Numbered from the stretch's first letter, positions 1-8,441 are shown. The stretch is 64,000 bases of DNA from Streptomyces davaonensis JCM 4913 (GCF_000349325.1 NC_020504.1:8970326-9034325); one strand, 5' to 3'. Translations and numbers: made by a program. Notes: a model not told the origin generated them from the letters alone.

Positions 1-1
1 G

Positions 2-247
2 CCGACCGAGGAACGGCGCCTGCACGAGCGGGAGCTGCTGGAAACCTACCGCGAGGCGGGGGGCGGCTCCGACCTGCTCGACCAGTACCGCACCGGGATC
101 GTGTGGACGGCGTTCATGAACACCTCGTACGCCCTGTCCCGCGGGCCGGAGAGAGAGACGGGCGCCTTCGGCGAGGTGATGTTCGGGAGGGTCGCGGCGG
201 CGGCCGCCGACCACGGCCTCCTGAAAGGGCAGGGAGTCATGCGATGA
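2..247 (+). CDS. APH-type phosphotransferase, C-terminal fragment (5' end outside window)
   Basis: Only the last 81 codons are present, ending in TGA. The fragment has a helical end with ETYREAGG, a YRTGIVWTAF stretch and a final FGEVMFGRVAAAAADHG helix. This resembles the C-terminal end of actinobacterial aminoglycoside/ecdysteroid-kinase-like phosphotransferases. The kinase core is outside the window, so the substrate cannot be inferred. It is convergent with the NIPSNAP gene and overlaps its stop by 11 bp. Confidence 0.55.
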   Translation, partial: PTEERRLHERELLETYREAGGGSDLLDQYRTGIVWTAFMNTSYALSRGPERETGAFGEVMFGRVAAAAADHGLLKGQGVMR

Positions 248-971
248 GCGAGCGTCCCGTGGGCGCCAGACGCAGTCGCTGAGGCGCCGCCGACTGTGCC
301 CGCTCGATGCCCGGGAGGATCTCGTCCCGAACGCGGGCGTGCGCCCGTACCTCGGCCGTGTGCTTGTCGTGCGCGTCCTCGTCGGGGTACGAGGTGAACA
401 CCGCGGCCACGTTCTCGCCGGTGCGCACCGGCAGCCTGGTGAAGGTGTTGGGCGCGTCCTCGGTGGTCAGGAAGGCGAAGGGCGCCGGACCCGACTCCGC
501 GAGCGCGGGCAGCAGGCCGTCCCGGATCAGGGCGACGCCGTCCTGGCGGCCGGGCGGGAACGACCACACGGTGGCGAACACGAACCGTTCCGGCGCCGGG
601 GCACCGACCGGAGGCCGTCCGGCGGGGTCGTAGGAGAAGCCGGTCGCCTCGGGGCGCAGCAGCAGGACGTTGTCGGAGTCGACCATGGTGTCGTTGGCCT
701 GCGGGCCGTGCTCGGCCCAGACGGGGCCGCCATAGAAGTCGGTGAGCCCCTGGTGGCGGGCCGTCATGTCCGGGAAGCCGCGCAGCCAGACGAAGCGGCA
801 CGGGTCGTCGAGGTCGCGGAACTGGCCGAGCACCCGCATCCCCACGTCTTCCTGGGACTCGACGAACTCCCGGTCGAACAGCTCGATGAGCTCGTCGCGC
901 CGGCCGGGGCGCAGCGTGTACTGGCGAAGCTCGATCACGGCAGGCAGGCCGACGAGGTCGGTCGGTGGCAT
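237..971 (-). CDS. NIPSNAP family protein
   Basis: The protein has 244 residues and two tandem ferredoxin-like NIPSNAP halves. The first begins VIELRQYTLRPGRRDELIE and has FDREF and QFRDLDDP. The second carries ERFVFATVWSFPPG and EVRAHARVRDEI. The family is soluble, forms dimeric alpha-beta barrels, and its function in bacteria is unknown. The ATG at 971 was chosen because AGGAG lies just upstream and the homologous region starts ten residues later; the frame is open further upstream but there it is not protein-like. It is divergent from a WYL regulator, with an operator-like palindrome between them, so it may be that regulator's target. Confidence 0.85.
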   Translation of the reverse strand: MPPTDLVGLPAVIELRQYTLRPGRRDELIELFDREFVESQEDVGMRVLGQFRDLDDPCRFVWLRGFPDMTARHQGLTDFYGGPVWAEHGPQANDTMVDSDNVLLLRPEATGFSYDPAGRPPVGAPAPERFVFATVWSFPPGRQDGVALIRDGLLPALAESGPAPFAFLTTEDAPNTFTRLPVRTGENVAAVFTSYPDEDAHDKHTAEVRAHARVRDEILPGIERAQSAAPQRLRLAPTGRSLIA

Positions 972-1063
972 GGCGGGTCTCCTGTTCGGTGCTCTGCGGG
1001 GTGGGCGAACGCGGCTCGTACGCGCGCTGAGCCGGGCCGCGGATCGACGGTAGGGGAGGCTTG

Positions 1064-1078
1064 TGACAGGACCTGTCA
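1064..1078. promoter_or_regulatory. Operator-like palindrome for WYL regulator
   Basis: TGACAGGACCTGTCA is a perfect inverted repeat with 7-bp arms and one central base. It lies 23 bp before the WYL regulator start, in the gap between two divergent genes. Palindromes of this TGACAGG type are common next to YafY/WYL regulators in Streptomyces, so it probably serves autoregulation and possibly control of the NIPSNAP gene. The assignment to this regulator is an inference. Confidence 0.55.
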
Positions 1079-1101
1079 GGGTTTCCGGGGAGAATGCGTC
1101 C

Positions 1102-2136
1102 ATGTCCGCCGGCCGACTGCTGTCGGTGCTGCTGATGCTCCAGTCCCGGGGCCGTCTGTCCGCGCAGACGATCGCCGAGGAGCTGGGGGTGTCCGTGCGC
1201 ACCGCCTACCGTGACCTGACCCGTCTCCAGGCCGCCGGGGTGCCGGTCTACGCGGAGCCGGGCCGCCGGGGCGGCTACCAGCTCCTCGACGGCTACCGCA
1301 CCCGGCTGACCGGGATGAGCGAGCGTGAGGCGCGGGCCCTGTTCTTCGCCGGACTGCCCGGCCCCGCGGCCGACCTGGGCCTCGCGGGTGAGGTGACCGC
1401 GGCCCGGCTGAAGCTGCTTGCGGCACTGCCGACCGGGCTGCGCGAGGAGGCGGAGGGAACCGCGGCCGTCTTCCACCTGGACGCCCCCGGCTGGTACCGG
1501 GAACCCGAGCCGGCACCGCATCTGCCGCTCCTCGTCGAGGCGGTGCTCACCCGGCGCGCGGTGGATGTGCGCTACCGCCGCTGGCGCGCCCCGCAGGAGG
1601 TGAGCCGCCGGGTGCGCCCGTACGGGCTGGTCCTCAAGTCGGGCACCTGGTACCTCGTGGCCGCCTCGGAGAAGGGGGTCGCGACCTACCGTGCCGCCCA
1701 GGTCCTCGACGCGGCCCTGAGCGACGAACTCTTCGACCGGCCGGGCGACTTCGACCTCGGCGCCTACTGGACCTCGTACCTCGACGACTTCCGGTCCCGC
1801 CGCTACACCGGCACCGCCACCGTCCGCCTGTCCCCCAGGGGCCGCGAACGCCTGCCCGACAATGTGGCCCCGGACGTGGTGCGCGCCGTCGACGCCACCG
1901 CGACCCCGGTGGGCGACGACGGCTGGTGCGAGGCGGTCATCCCGACGGAGAGTACCCGGCACGCCTGCGGTGAGCTGCTGCGGCTCGGCGTCGACGTCGA
2001 GGTGGTGGCGCCCGCGGAACTGCGGCGCGCCATGGCTGACACCGTCCAAGTGCTCGCCCGTGCCTACGGGTTGATGTCCTCCGACGAGAGCAGCTCGGAC
2101 AACGGAATCGACCAGTCGACGGCCCCCGGACGATAG
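1102..2136 (+). CDS. YafY-type HTH-WYL transcriptional regulator
   Basis: The protein has 344 residues. An N-terminal winged HTH (HTH_11; RLLSVLLMLQSRGRLSAQTI then LGVSVRTAYRDLTRLQAAGV) is followed by a central WYL domain, with GTWYLVAASEKG near residue 185, and a C-terminal WCX extension. WYL domains sense small ligands or nucleic acid. ATG 1102 is preferred over the upstream GTG at 1063 because the HTH begins right after it and GGGGAGA precedes it. The last 73 bp overlap the 3' end of the convergent SDR gene. The palindrome at 1064-1078 suggests autoregulation. Confidence 0.9.
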   Translation: MSAGRLLSVLLMLQSRGRLSAQTIAEELGVSVRTAYRDLTRLQAAGVPVYAEPGRRGGYQLLDGYRTRLTGMSEREARALFFAGLPGPAADLGLAGEVTAARLKLLAALPTGLREEAEGTAAVFHLDAPGWYREPEPAPHLPLLVEAVLTRRAVDVRYRRWRAPQEVSRRVRPYGLVLKSGTWYLVAASEKGVATYRAAQVLDAALSDELFDRPGDFDLGAYWTSYLDDFRSRRYTGTATVRLSPRGRERLPDNVAPDVVRAVDATATPVGDDGWCEAVIPTESTRHACGELLRLGVDVEVVAPAELRRAMADTVQVLARAYGLMSSDESSSDNGIDQSTAPGR

Positions 2137-3527
2137 AGCTCGACCCGCGGGCCACCGGTCCCGACCAGGAGCCCGTTCCCGGCCCCGGGACCGCACAGCC
2201 AGCTGATCGCCGCCACATTGTTCTCGGGGTCCTGCTCCGGCGCGTTGCGATAGGCCACCGGGTCCGTGATGCCGTGGTGGCGGGCGCGCATCAGCTCGAT
2301 CCGCCGGCGGCGGGCGCCTGGAGCCTGCGGCGCCGAGGCCCGGGTCCGGCCGCTGGGCAGCACGACGTTGACATGGACTCCGGTGCCCGCGACCCGGTCG
2401 GCGAGCGCATGCCCGTACGCGAGCACCGCTCCCTTTGCCGTGGAGTACGTGCTCAGTCCGGGCGAGCCCGTGACCGACCGCGAGGAGAACAGGACGATAC
2501 GGCCGTGGCCTCGCTCGCTCATGGGCCCGAGGCAGGCCTCGACCAGGTGTCGGGCGCCCGCGACATGGACGCCCAGTACGGCGTCCCAGTCCTCGTCCGT
2601 GGCCTCCTGGACGAGCGCCTGGCGGACCACGCCGGCAGCGTGGCACAGCGCGTCGACCCGGCCGAAGGCGCGCAGGGTCTGGGACACCAACTCCCGGCAC
2701 TCGTCCGGCCGTGAGACATCCGCGCAGATCGCTACGGCGCGTCCGCCACGCCGGGTGATCTCGTGCGCGGTGTCCTCGGCGAAGGCCGGGTCCCGGCCCC
2801 GCCCGTCCGCGTCGCAGCCGAGGTCGGCCACGACGACGGTGGCGGCCTCCTCGGCGAGCCCGGTCGCCACGGCGCGCCCGATGCCGCCGCCACCGCCGGT
2901 CACGATGACCACCCGGCCCGCCGTCCCTTGGCTCGCCGCTCCGCATGCCTCCGCCCCGAACGCGACCGCCACCTGCGCCGAGGTCGGTCGCCCTGCGGCG
3001 CGCAGGAGTTCACGCTCCACCGCCGGCGCAGCCACCCGGCTGATCTCCCCACCGCCGACCAGGAACACCTGGCCCGCCGCGACCGAGGGCCGTTCCGTCA
3101 GCATCCGGATCAGCCGCGCCCCGTGTTCCCTTTCGCTCATCAGCACACCGCAGACCGAAACGCCGTAGAACGCCTGCTCCGCCGCCGCGGACCGCACGAA
3201 TCCGGACAATGAATGGCAAGGTGGTCGACCGGTTTTCAGAGCTTCCTCGGGCAGCAGCAGGACACAGACGAGAACCCCGCCGCGCTGTGCGGCCAGCACT
3301 CGGGCGGCCTCCCTGGCGCGCCGCGCGACTGCCGCGACACAGCGCAGTTCATCGCCGTCGGCCGTGGTCAGGGAGGCCCCCACCACGACGGCACGCACCG
3401 GGCCCTGCTCGGGCAGCGCGATGCGGACGTCGCCGCCGAACGCGGTGGACAGGGGCTCGATGAGGGGTTCGTCGGCCAGTACCGAAACGATTCCGTCGCC
3501 CTCGCGGGGCTGATCGGCTTGTTTCAT
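2064..3527 (-). CDS. Two-domain short-chain dehydrogenase/reductase
   Basis: The protein has 487 residues. Residues 1-200 form a degenerate Rossmann/flavodoxin-like domain without a cofactor motif. Residues 205-487 are an SDR with TGGGGGIGRA (210-219), CHAAG in place of the usual NNAG, a catalytic serine near 348 and YSTAK (Tyr361, Lys365). The two-domain plan resembles high-molecular-weight FabG-type and multifunctional-enzyme-type SDRs. It is NAD(P)-dependent by family; its substrate is unknown. It is divergent from the cupin-like gene by 68 bp and is taken as the left edge of the biosynthetic cluster. Its 3' end overlaps the WYL regulator antisense. Confidence 0.8.
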   Translation of the reverse strand: MKQADQPREGDGIVSVLADEPLIEPLSTAFGGDVRIALPEQGPVRAVVVGASLTTADGDELRCVAAVARRAREAARVLAAQRGGVLVCVLLLPEEALKTGRPPCHSLSGFVRSAAAEQAFYGVSVCGVLMSEREHGARLIRMLTERPSVAAGQVFLVGGGEISRVAAPAVERELLRAAGRPTSAQVAVAFGAEACGAASQGTAGRVVIVTGGGGGIGRAVATGLAEEAATVVVADLGCDADGRGRDPAFAEDTAHEITRRGGRAVAICADVSRPDECRELVSQTLRAFGRVDALCHAAGVVRQALVQEATDEDWDAVLGVHVAGARHLVEACLGPMSERGHGRIVLFSSRSVTGSPGLSTYSTAKGAVLAYGHALADRVAGTGVHVNVVLPSGRTRASAPQAPGARRRRIELMRARHHGITDPVAYRNAPEQDPENNVAAISWLCGPGAGNGLLVGTGGPRVELYRPGAVDWSIPLSELLSSEDINP

Positions 3528-3595
3528 GGCCGCACCATGAATGTGACCCTATGGTTGGGCAGCACGACGGTGAACCGAGGCATAAGGACGATTCC

Positions 3596-4315
3596 ATGAG
3601 TGAATCCGACTGGCTCGACCACATATCGATCGACTGGGACGACTTCGACAGCGCGAGCCGGATCTCCGGTGAGATCGTGCGACATCTGGCTGCCGACCGG
3701 GCCTTATTACGGCGGATGGTGAGGGAGGCTCAGCAGGACGAACACCTGCGCCCGCTCGCCGAAAAGCACTACGAACTCACGTACATCGTACTGTACGACG
3801 CCCTGGACCGAGGGCTGCGAATCCGGCTGCACCGCTTCACCAAGGGCCTGGAGGACATCCCGCACAACCACCGATTCTCCTTCTCCTCCGCGCTGTTGGC
3901 GGGCTCGTACGTCCACACGATCTTCGACCTGGAGCGGCCCGAGGACGCCGCACCGGGACGCCCGCTGTGGACCCTGGACCAGCCCGAAGGCACCCACGAG
4001 GGCACATCCGTAAGGGAGTTGGCGACCACCGGACTCCGCCCCGCGCTGGCCACCGTGCAGAGCGCCGGAAGCTCCTACACGCTGCACCACTCCACCATCC
4101 ACAAGACGGCCATGCCCGACGAGACCGCCTTCTCGGTCTTCTGCCGCGGCCCCGCCCAGAAGCCCTGCGCACTCCAACTCCAGCCCGACAGCCAGAGCTA
4201 CCTGTGGAAGTTCGGCCGGGCCAACGAGACACCCGACGTGCTGGCCGCCCGCGGACTCAGCGACGACGAGTACCGCGCCTTCATCACCATGCTCGAGGAA
4301 GCGGACGTCATCTGA
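3596..4315 (+). CDS. Cupin-like putative metalloprotein of the cluster, with tandem TTA codons
   Basis: The protein has 239 residues with no firmly recognised family. Histidine-rich segments PHNHRFSFSSALLAGSYVH (about residues 86-104) and LHHSTIHKT (about 162-170) are placed like the two metal-binding motifs of a cupin barrel, so a mononuclear-metal enzyme is possible. The ATG follows AAGGA. Codons 37 and 38 (3704-3709) are TTA TTA, which is very rare in such genomes and predicts dependence on the bldA leucyl-tRNA. It precedes the cyclase gene by 135 bp on the same strand and is probably co-regulated with it. Confidence 0.6.
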   Translation: MSESDWLDHISIDWDDFDSASRISGEIVRHLAADRALLRRMVREAQQDEHLRPLAEKHYELTYIVLYDALDRGLRIRLHRFTKGLEDIPHNHRFSFSSALLAGSYVHTIFDLERPEDAAPGRPLWTLDQPEGTHEGTSVRELATTGLRPALATVQSAGSSYTLHHSTIHKTAMPDETAFSVFCRGPAQKPCALQLQPDSQSYLWKFGRANETPDVLAARGLSDDEYRAFITMLEEADVI

Positions 4316-4450
4316 CGTGCCCGCCTCCCGGTCCCCCGACTGGCGAGTAATGAGCCAACGGGGTTGATGGCACTGGACAGTTGATTCAGGATGCATCGCC
4401 CGCGCTCGTCACGACCGCATGCAACGTCAGCCACGAGGAGGAGACAGCCG

Positions 4451-5617
4451 ATGCCACTGGGACACGGGACGCTGGACTTACGTGAGGACTCCGACGGAAC
4501 GCTCTCCGTCGAGGTGACACGCCAGGACACGTACCCGGTGATCATCGGCCCGGGCAAACTCGACACCCTGCCGGCGCTGACCGAGGGGCTGGGTCTGACC
4601 GACTCCACGTTCGTCATCACCGACACCGACGTCGCCGACGTACTGCTCCAGCGCACCCTCGACGTCTTCCGCGCCGGCGGCGTCCGGGCGGAGCCGATCA
4701 TCATCCCCGCCGGGGAGGCGTCCAAGTCCTGGCCCGTGCTCCAGAGCGTGATCGAGGCGCTGCTCAGCCGGGGCGTGAAGCGGCGTTCGGTGCTGGTGGC
4801 GCTGGGCGGGGGTGTCGTCGTCGACTCCGTCGGGTTCGTGGCGTCGGTCGTCATGCGGGGGCTGCCGTACATCAACGTCCCGACCTCGCTGGTGGCCCAG
4901 CTCGACGCGGCCATCGGCGGGAAGACGGGCATCGACCACAACGGCTCCAAGAACCTCCTCGGCGGCTTCTACCACCCGGCGGCCGTCCTGATCGACCCCG
5001 AACTGCTGCGCACCCTGCCCCCACGCGAGATCCGGGGCGGCCTGGCCGAGGCGGTGAAGGTGGGCATCCTCCACCAACCGCTCTTCAACAAACTGGAGAA
5101 ACTCGACCCGGGCACCCCCTACGACATCGACGCGCTCACCGCCATCACGCGCGACGCCGCCACCTACAAGATGCACCTGCTCAAGGACGACCCGTTCGAG
5201 CGGTCCCTGGTACGCCTGCTCAATCTGGGCCACTCCTTCGGGCACGCGCTGGAGGCGGCCACCCGGTTCGAGGTGTACCGCCACGGCGAGGCGATAGCCG
5301 TGGGCATAGCCCTGGCCACGATGATGAGCCGCCACCGCGGACTGTGCGACGCGCAGACCGCGGACCGCATCCTGGCCTGCCTCGACCACTGCGGCCTCCA
5401 GGTCGCCCTGCCCTCCTCCCAGACGGCCGCCACCTGGGCGGAGATCGACGTCATCCGCCGGATCCGCAACGGCGTGCTCAACGAGGTGCTGCCCGTCTCG
5501 ATCGGGGAGTGCGTGGTCGTCGACGAGGTCTCGCACGAGGAGTTCAGGGCGGCCACCGACGCGCTGGCCGCCGTGGCGAGGACCTTTCCCCCGCGAGCCA
5601 CCGCCGGCCAGCGGTGA
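4451..5617 (+). CDS. Sugar-phosphate cyclase, dehydroquinate-synthase-like
   Basis: The protein has 388 residues and full DHQ-synthase architecture. NAD-binding GGGVVVDSVGF is at 119-129 and PTSLVAQLDAAIGGKTG at 144-160 with Lys158. The likely zinc ligands are Glu200 (GGLAEAVK), His261 (GHSFGH) and His278 (RHGE). It should convert a sugar phosphate to a carbocyclic ketone. The NAD loop departs from housekeeping AroB (GxxGDLAGF becomes VVDSVGF), and the neighbours are aminocyclitol genes, not shikimate genes. The GHSFGH region differs from the GHTWSP I recall for 2-epi-5-epi-valiolone synthases, so the substrate class is unresolved. ATG 4451 follows AGGAGGAG. Codon 10 (4478-4480) is TTA. The stop overlaps the next start (GTGA). 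Confidence 0.85.
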   Translation: MPLGHGTLDLREDSDGTLSVEVTRQDTYPVIIGPGKLDTLPALTEGLGLTDSTFVITDTDVADVLLQRTLDVFRAGGVRAEPIIIPAGEASKSWPVLQSVIEALLSRGVKRRSVLVALGGGVVVDSVGFVASVVMRGLPYINVPTSLVAQLDAAIGGKTGIDHNGSKNLLGGFYHPAAVLIDPELLRTLPPREIRGGLAEAVKVGILHQPLFNKLEKLDPGTPYDIDALTAITRDAATYKMHLLKDDPFERSLVRLLNLGHSFGHALEAATRFEVYRHGEAIAVGIALATMMSRHRGLCDAQTADRILACLDHCGLQVALPSSQTAATWAEIDVIRRIRNGVLNEVLPVSIGECVVVDEVSHEEFRAATDALAAVARTFPPRATAGQR

Positions 5618-7737
5618 GCGCCGCCCGGCTCCTGGTCGACGGCGGCGGCACCACGACCCGCGTCGCCCTGTGGCGTGACGGGGACGACACGCCGTGCGTG
5701 CAGTGCGACGGCCCCAGCTGCAACCCCCGCAGTGTCGGACGGGCCCGCGCCCTGGCCCACCTCGACGACCTGATGCATACGGCATGGCAGCGCCGGCCCG
5801 CGGACGTCGACGCCCTGGACTCGGTCTGGCTGTGCCTGTCCACGGCGTCCACCCGCACCGCCCTCGACGACTTCGCCGCCGGACTGCTCGACCTGCCCTC
5901 CTCCCTGCTCCACCAGGCCGCCGACGTCTGGGTCACCAATGACATCGGCCCCCTGCTGGTGCACGACGGACACGCCACCGACCGGGTGGTCGTCATCTGC
6001 GGCACCGGCACCGGGTTCAGCGCCGTGAACCACGCCAAGGGCCTCACCGCGCGCGCCTCCGGCCAGGACTTCCTCCTCGCCGACGAGGGGGGCGGCTTCG
6101 ACATCGGCCTGCAAGGGCTGCGCGCCGCCGTCCGGGACACCGACGGACGCGGTCCGCATACCCGGCTGACCCGGTCGGTACGGGAGTGGCGGGAAGTCGG
6201 CCAGGAGGAGCTGTTCGATCTCGTCTACGGCTCCGATGAACCCAAGGTGCTCATCGGCTCCTTCGCGCCCTTCGTGCTGAGCGCCGCGCAGGAGGGGGAC
6301 GCGTGCGCCCGGGGCATCGTCGAGCGTGCGGCGCAGGAACTGGTCGACGGGGCAAGGGCCGTGGCCGAACGCACCGAACTGACCGGCCCCCATGAGGTGT
6401 TGCTCGTCGGCTCCAATCTGCTCGGCGAACAGACGCTGCTGCGGCGCGAGTTCGAGCAGCGTCTCGCCGAGACCGTCCCGGAGGCCACGGTACGACCTCT
6501 GGGTGGCACCACCCTGACCGCCGTACGGCACATAGCCGCACTGCTGCCCGGGGACGAACGCCTTCAGCAACTGCTCGGGGAGTGCGTGCCGTTGCGGCGG
6601 TTCGAGGCGAGCGGGGCCGAAGTCGCCGTGGAACGGAGCAACAGCCGGTTCGAGCTGGCGCCGATCCTGGCGCCCGTGCTCGCCGAGATGGAGAGCGTGC
6701 TGCTGTCCGGCGAGGCGATCCTCTCGCCGGAGGTGCGGCGGTTCGAGGAGGCCTTCGCCCAGTACATCGGCACCCGGCACGCGCTCGGGGTGAACAGTGG
6801 GACCGACGCCCTGACGCTCGCCCTGGAGGCGCTCGACATCGGCCCTGGCGACGAAGTCATCACCGTGGCCAACACCTTTCACGCGACCGCGCTGGCGATC
6901 ACCCGGGCCGGTGCCACCCCCGTGCTGGTCGACGTCCGCCCCGACGACTACCTGATGAACACCGACGCCCTCGAAGCCGCCGTGACGCCCCGCACCAGAG
7001 CCGTCGTGGCCGTCCACCTCTTCGGGCTCCCGCTCGACCTGGCACCGGTCGCCGAGGTGTGCGAGCGGCACGGAATCGCCCTGGTGGAGGACTGCGCGCA
7101 GGCCGTCGGGGCACGCGTAGACGGTCGACGGGTGGGTTCCCTCGGCGCGATCGGGTGTTTCAGCTTCCACCCGAGCAAGAACCTCGGCGCGGCCGGAGAC
7201 GCCGGACTGGTCACGACGAACAGCACCGAACTGGCCGAACGGATGCGCGGCCTGCGCTACTTCGGGCAGCGGCAGCGCAAGGTGCACAGCGAGCGGGGGC
7301 ACAACTCCAAACTGGACGCCTTGCAGGCCATCGTCCTCCACCACAAACTCCCGTTCCTGGACGGCTGGAACGCGGCACGCGCGGAGCGGGCGGCCCGCTA
7401 CCGGGCGGCGTTCGCCGGACTGCCCGTCGGCTTCCAGACGCCGGGCGCGGAACACGTGTACCACCTGTTCCAGATGCACACGGACGAGCGTGACGGGCTG
7501 CTGGCGCACCTCAAGGACCGGGGCGTAGACGCGGTGGTCCGCTATCCGCGCCCGATCCATCTCCAGCCCGCCTTCGCCGAACTGGGCCAGGGCGAGGGCG
7601 CCTTCCCCGTCGCCGAACACCTCGCCGACCATCTGCTCTGTCTGCCGTTGCGCCCCGATCTTGGCGACCGGGAGACGGACGCGGTGGTGTCGGCGGTGCG
7701 GGAGTTCTTCGGGCGGGACGGGCGGCGTACCGGATGA
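5614..7737 (+). CDS. Fusion of BadF/BadG-type sugar kinase and DegT/DnrJ/EryC1 aminotransferase
   Basis: The protein has 707 residues. The N-terminal third to half is a BadF/BadG/BcrA/D ATPase fold related to N-acetylglucosamine kinase: LLVDGGGTTTRVALW near residue 6, VVICGTGTGFSAVN near 126, ADEGGG near 152. From about residue 335 it is a sugar-aminotransferase (SGTDALTLALEALDIGPGDE, EDCAQAVGA, and PLP lysine 522 in FHPSKNLGAAGD). The frame is continuous through the junction near 6560-6640. By inference it phosphorylates a hydroxyl and transaminates a keto group on the same cyclitol. The GTG start overlaps the cyclase stop; the end overlaps the next gene (ATGA), so translation is coupled. 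Confidence 0.88.
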   Translation: MSAARLLVDGGGTTTRVALWRDGDDTPCVQCDGPSCNPRSVGRARALAHLDDLMHTAWQRRPADVDALDSVWLCLSTASTRTALDDFAAGLLDLPSSLLHQAADVWVTNDIGPLLVHDGHATDRVVVICGTGTGFSAVNHAKGLTARASGQDFLLADEGGGFDIGLQGLRAAVRDTDGRGPHTRLTRSVREWREVGQEELFDLVYGSDEPKVLIGSFAPFVLSAAQEGDACARGIVERAAQELVDGARAVAERTELTGPHEVLLVGSNLLGEQTLLRREFEQRLAETVPEATVRPLGGTTLTAVRHIAALLPGDERLQQLLGECVPLRRFEASGAEVAVERSNSRFELAPILAPVLAEMESVLLSGEAILSPEVRRFEEAFAQYIGTRHALGVNSGTDALTLALEALDIGPGDEVITVANTFHATALAITRAGATPVLVDVRPDDYLMNTDALEAAVTPRTRAVVAVHLFGLPLDLAPVAEVCERHGIALVEDCAQAVGARVDGRRVGSLGAIGCFSFHPSKNLGAAGDAGLVTTNSTELAERMRGLRYFGQRQRKVHSERGHNSKLDALQAIVLHHKLPFLDGWNAARAERAARYRAAFAGLPVGFQTPGAEHVYHLFQMHTDERDGLLAHLKDRGVDAVVRYPRPIHLQPAFAELGQGEGAFPVAEHLADHLLCLPLRPDLGDRETDAVVSAVREFFGRDGRRTG

Positions 7738-8441
7738 CCTGGAGCGACGCACCGCAACTGCCCTTCGGGCCGAACCCGGGACCCGGCCGGCTGATCAGCA
7801 TCGACGGCCTGGACGGCTCCGGCAAGACGACCCTCACCGCCTCCCTGCGCGACCACCTGACCGCCACGGGCGTGCCCGTGCTCACGACCCGGCTGCCGAC
7901 GACGCAGATGCGCGAGACGTCCTTCTTCCGGCTGCTGCGCGACCAGGGCCGCACGGATCTGGTGGACCCTGTGGCCTTCGAGGTCGCGTACATGGTCGAC
8001 CGCATCCAGCACTGCCGTACCGTCATCGCGCCCGCCCTCCGCGAGGGCCGGACCGTCATCACGGACCGCTACGCGCTGTCGTCCATCGGCACCCTGCTGC
8101 TCCGCCTGCCCGAGATGCGCAGGACGGTCCTGGACGCGCTCTTCAGCGACGCCTGGTTCATCGACCTGTGCCGCAGACTGATCCGGCCGGACGTCTCCTT
8201 CGTCCTGTGGACCGAGCCGGAGACCGGGGCACGGCGGCTGCGCTCACGTCCGGGCGAGGCGGACGCCGGGTTCGACCCACTGGAGTACGCGGAGCTTCAG
8301 CGGCTGCTGCTGGAGCTGGCCGCGGCGAACGACATGGTGCCGGTCGACTCCGGGGGCCCGCCCGAGGAGGTGCTCGCCGCCTGCCTGGCTCACCTGGAGG
8401 GGAGCCGTCGCCCGGCCCGACACCGGGGCGGCCGCCGGTGA
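7734..8441 (+). CDS. Thymidylate-kinase-like P-loop kinase
   Basis: The protein has 235 residues. It has Walker A GLDGSGKTT near residue 24 and the TMPK-type DRY motif in VITDRYALSSIG. An Arg-containing lid-like segment (RRLRSRPGE) follows. The fold is that of nucleoside-monophosphate kinases, which phosphorylate dTMP or analogues. In this cluster a role in phosphorylating a pathway intermediate is an inference; nucleotide supply is the alternative. It is translationally coupled on both sides: ATGA with the fusion gene and GTGA with the SDR. Confidence 0.8.
   Translation: MTWSDAPQLPFGPNPGPGRLISIDGLDGSGKTTLTASLRDHLTATGVPVLTTRLPTTQMRETSFFRLLRDQGRTDLVDPVAFEVAYMVDRIQHCRTVIAPALREGRTVITDRYALSSIGTLLLRLPEMRRTVLDALFSDAWFIDLCRRLIRPDVSFVLWTEPETGARRLRSRPGEADAGFDPLEYAELQRLLLELAAANDMVPVDSGGPPEEVLAACLAHLEGSRRPARHRGGRR

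Noticed and set aside
46..2946. A 966-codon open frame on the minus strand across the first genes
   Set aside because: It is Arg/Gly/Pro-rich with no domain and runs antisense to well-supported NIPSNAP, WYL and SDR genes; it is a high-GC shadow frame.
4451..5617. Housekeeping aroB
   Set aside because: The NAD loop differs from AroB, codon 10 is TTA, and no other shikimate gene is nearby.
4451..7737. An AHBA (ansamycin starter) pathway reading of cyclase, kinase and aminotransferase
   Set aside because: The aminotransferase looks like a sugar aminotransferase rather than AHBA synthase, the kinase is BadF-type rather than ROK-type, and no amino-DAHP synthase or dehydratase is present.
5164..7752. 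An 862-codon minus-strand frame opposite the kinase-aminotransferase gene
   Set aside because: The translation has no recognisable motif and lies opposite two strongly conserved enzymes.
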